Of a stretch of DNA of 64,000 nucleotides, positions 62,304 to 64,000 are shown in pieces; position 1 is the stretch's first letter, and each line of letters starts with the position of its first letter. Position numbers and translations under genes: made by a program. Source of the DNA: JADJPG01 sp964491875 (GTDB taxonomy: Bacteria; Verrucomicrobiota; Verrucomicrobiia; Limisphaerales; JADJPG01); assembly GCA_964491875.1 (NCBI GenBank), contig CAZBIC010000022.1, positions 1-64,000 of the forward strand. The letters are read 5' to 3'. A model generated the notes under the pieces. That model saw only the letters and a program-made list of their open reading frames with translations. It made no database searches and had not been told where the DNA came from.

Positions 62304-63056
62304 TCAGGCTTTGTCGAGTTGCTCGAACCAGTGTTTGAGGAAGAACTTCTTTTCGACGGGCAGAATAGTATCCGCCTTGCCGACGATCGGCCGCAGCGCG
62401 GTGCTCATCTGCACCATCACGAGCAGGAAGATCGTCACCCACACGCGCAGGCCGGCGGGCTTTCCGCTGAGGTGAGCGAAGCCTTCCGAGAGGAAGCGAA
62501 TTCCGAAGTAGGTGGCGATGCACCAAAAAGTGAGATGCAGCGCGCCCATCGCGGCGAGCGATTCGGTGGATTGCGAGAAGACCCACGCCACCGGCGCGAA
62601 GCCGATAAGGAGCACGGTCATCAGGGCGAGGAGTCCGGCGATCATGCCAATGACTTCGATGAGTCGTGCCTGCGTGCCGCTGAGGCAGGAAAAGATGTAG
62701 AGACTGGGCAGACAGATCACGGCGGAGACGACGAGCCCGGCGGCAATCTTCACCGGCGCCGCCCACAATTGCGTGCCCATGCTGAAGGTGCCGACGACGA
62801 AGCCGTAGATCAGGCTGCAGACGATCGCGATGAGGAAGAGCGCGACGATGACGTGTCCGGCGCCGGGCTGGCGCAGTTGATAAAGGACGCGGCGCGGGTG
62901 GCGCAGGATGGATTCGATGGCGGCGATGGGGCCGTTGATTGTCTCTCGATCATTAGGGTCATCGCCGAGCGGTCGCGAACCGGACGATGAGTTCGGGCCT
63001 TGGCCAGGAGACAAAGTTGGCGGAACGGGCGGCGGCGTTTGATTGTAGTCATTCAT
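62304..63056 (-). CDS. Membrane protein with five or six helices
   Basis: I start this gene at ATG 63056 (MNDYNQTPPPVPPTLSPGQ), giving 250 residues; an upstream open frame overlaps the previous gene in another frame. A Pro-rich cytoplasmic tail precedes helices such as VIVALFLIAIVCSLIYGFVV, IAAGLVVSAVICLPSLYIFS, VIGMIAGLLALMTVLLIGFA and VWVTIFLLVMVQMSTAL. It lies 22 bases downstream of the next membrane gene on the same strand and about 31 bases upstream of DUF1361. I recognise no defined family; the Pro-rich tail could bind a cytoplasmic partner. Confidence 0.65.
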   Translation of the reverse strand: MNDYNQTPPPVPPTLSPGQGPNSSSGSRPLGDDPNDRETINGPIAAIESILRHPRRVLYQLRQPGAGHVIVALFLIAIVCSLIYGFVVGTFSMGTQLWAAPVKIAAGLVVSAVICLPSLYIFSCLSGTQARLIEVIGMIAGLLALMTVLLIGFAPVAWVFSQSTESLAAMGALHLTFWCIATYFGIRFLSEGFAHLSGKPAGLRVWVTIFLLVMVQMSTALRPIVGKADTILPVEKKFFLKHWFEQLDKA

Positions 63057-63078
63057 AGGCTGGAGTCGTTGGGTTCGG

Positions 63079-63795
63079 TTAAGGAGAAAGCAGGTGCTTG
63101 AAGGCGCGGAAGATGGCTTCGTAGAAACTTCCTTCGAACGGATTGGCGCGCAGGAACTGGACGGGTAATCCCGGCGAGCCGACGAACGGTCGCATGATCC
63201 AGGCGAGCTGGCTGCCGAGCAGAAGATTGCCCGCGAGCCACGCGAAGAGAACTTTCTGCGCGGCGCTCGCGCTGCCGGCCAGTTCGCGCAGGAGCTGAAG
63301 CAGGCGGACATTCGCGGCGATTCCGGCGAAGGCGATGATCACCGTTTCACTCAGCAGCACGAGACTGTGGGCGCCCGTGTTCGTGCTGGCGCCTGTCGCA
63401 AGCGCCGGCGTGTTCCAGATGAGAAAATAGAGCAGCGGACTGAACGCGCCGAGGATGACCGCCGCGATCGTGAAGCTCATCAGCACGGCGAGCAGCGACT
63501 GGCGGAGGCTCAAGTTGATGCCGAGCAAGGGCGCGAGCATAGCGTTCAGCAGACCGTTCCCGAGACTGGTCAGCAGAATGATGAGCGGCAATTTTAGCGC
63601 GGTGTAGAGCGCCTGCAACGGATCGCGCCACGAACCAACTGCCGCCCCGAACAGACCCGCGCCACCAAAGATGATCGCCACATACAACAACCATCGTCGT
63701 GAATCAGAACTCTCGATGGCGGCGCGTCCCTCCGAAACGCTTCCTCGCAGAAGCCCCGGCACTTCGGCACTAAACGACAGTCCTGTGGCGCGCAT
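63079..63795 (-). CDS. Polytopic membrane protein of unknown function
   Basis: The best start is ATG 63795 (MRATGLSF), giving 238 residues with five to six helices: WLLYVAIIFGGAGLFGAAVG, LKLPLIILLTSLGNGLLNAML, LLAVLMSFTIAAVILGAFSPLLYFL and VLFAWLAGNLLLGSQLAW. The overall layout is similar to that of the next gene, so the two may form a pair. It follows ispH by about 42 bases and precedes the other membrane genes. The frame is open to 63828, which would add a few residues. No family is recognised. Confidence 0.62.
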   Translation of the reverse strand: MRATGLSFSAEVPGLLRGSVSEGRAAIESSDSRRWLLYVAIIFGGAGLFGAAVGSWRDPLQALYTALKLPLIILLTSLGNGLLNAMLAPLLGINLSLRQSLLAVLMSFTIAAVILGAFSPLLYFLIWNTPALATGASTNTGAHSLVLLSETVIIAFAGIAANVRLLQLLRELAGSASAAQKVLFAWLAGNLLLGSQLAWIMRPFVGSPGLPVQFLRANPFEGSFYEAIFRAFKHLLSP

Positions 63796-63837
63796 GGTTG
63801 TGGAGTGATGATTGGAGCCTATGTCCACCTGTTTAGT

Positions 63838-64000
63838 TCAAACGCCGGTGGAATGGCTCAACTGACCGACCTTCTCGGCGATTCTGTTCTGAAAGTCAGC
63901 GAACTCGCCGAGCCACCGTTCCACGCCTTCGATCGTTTCATCCGGAGTGGAAGTGCCGGCGGTAATCCCGACCGCGTCATCTTCGGTGAACCAAATGGAA
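63838..64000 (-). CDS. ispH: 4-hydroxy-3-methylbut-2-enyl diphosphate reductase, C-terminal end (partial)
   Basis: IspH makes isopentenyl and dimethylallyl diphosphate in the non-mevalonate pathway using an iron-sulfur cluster. Only the last 53 codons lie in the window. The end reads ITAGTSTPDETIEGVERWL, matching the conserved VGVTAGASTP block at the C-terminus of IspH; a short tail (AEKVGQLSHSTGV) follows and stops at 63840. The rest of the gene, including the Cys ligands, lies beyond the right edge. It is upstream of the membrane operon with about 42 bases to the next start, so cotranscription is likely. Confidence 0.85.
   Translation of the reverse strand, partial: SIWFTEDDAVGITAGTSTPDETIEGVERWLGEFADFQNRIAEKVGQLSHSTGV

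Noticed and set aside
1..64000. tRNA, rRNA, insertion sequences, integrase genes or CRISPR arrays
   Set aside because: I looked in the intergenic gaps and at repeats; none show a tRNA fold, transposase motif or regularly spaced direct repeats.

Overview
The window looks like chromosomal DNA from a member of Verrucomicrobiota, most likely the Limisphaerales/Pedosphaera-like group. This is an inference from content: GC-rich codon use, many large secreted proteins with TSP3/FG-GAP-like calcium motifs, jelly-roll and Ig-like modules, WD40 proteins, DUF1361, a futalosine-pathway menaquinone enzyme (MqnC), and a C-terminal RFYR-type module typical of secreted verrucomicrobial proteins. Core genes anchor it (accB, aroQ, rpsB-tsf-pyrH, galE, mobA, mqnC, proA, thiS, thiD, ispH). 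I see no rRNA, tRNA, prophage, transposase or CRISPR array.

Layout. 1-2.2 kb (minus): O-antigen ligase-like protein, aroQ, intrinsic terminator, start of accB. 2.5-11.6 kb (plus): a secreted beta-helix protein, a secreted dimethylformamidase-beta-like protein and a 1871-residue hybrid histidine kinase with OB-like, PAS and GAF sensor domains. 11.6-15.5 kb (minus): a TonB uptake locus made of a His-rich membrane protein, an outer-membrane receptor and a TonB-like energiser. 15.6-28.3 kb (minus): three giant secreted proteins (1965, 1115 and 1155 aa) joined by ATGA start/stop overlaps. 28.6-33.4 kb (minus): galE, a secreted unknown, an S1C-like serine protease and mobA. 33.6-39.7 kb (plus): rpsB, tsf, terminator, pyrH, an FG-GAP-like protein, an O-methyltransferase and thiS. 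39.7-42.8 kb: mqnC (minus), a small secreted protein (plus), a WD40 protein (minus). 43-48 kb (plus): a lysyl-oxidase-like secreted protein, proA, a possible ATP-grasp protein and MarC; then a glycosyltransferase (minus). 48.8-56.5 kb (plus): a surface/two-component island with a surface protein, a metalloprotease, a small secreted protein, a histidine kinase with a WD40-like sensor and an HTH response regulator, flanked by palindromes of the type TGTGCG-N5-CGCACA. 56.6-58.7 kb (plus): thiD and an aminotransferase. 58.7-64 kb (minus): a lipoprotein followed by a small BamE-like gene interrupted by an in-frame TGA, then a tight operon running from ispH through four or five membrane proteins and a protein resembling linalool dehydratase/isomerase.

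Best candidates for undescribed biology are: (1) the giant translationally coupled secreted trio; (2) the propeller-sensor kinase/HTH regulator pair with its candidate palindromic operators and adjacent surface genes; (3) the bacterial lysyl oxidase with copper and LTQ-cofactor residues in place; (4) the ispH/linalool-dehydratase-like membrane operon; (5) heptamer-based repeats, two forming intergenic inverted repeats and one inserted in frame in a gene; and (6) the BamE-like gene with an internal TGA. All assignments come from reading the sequence by eye; no database search was possible.
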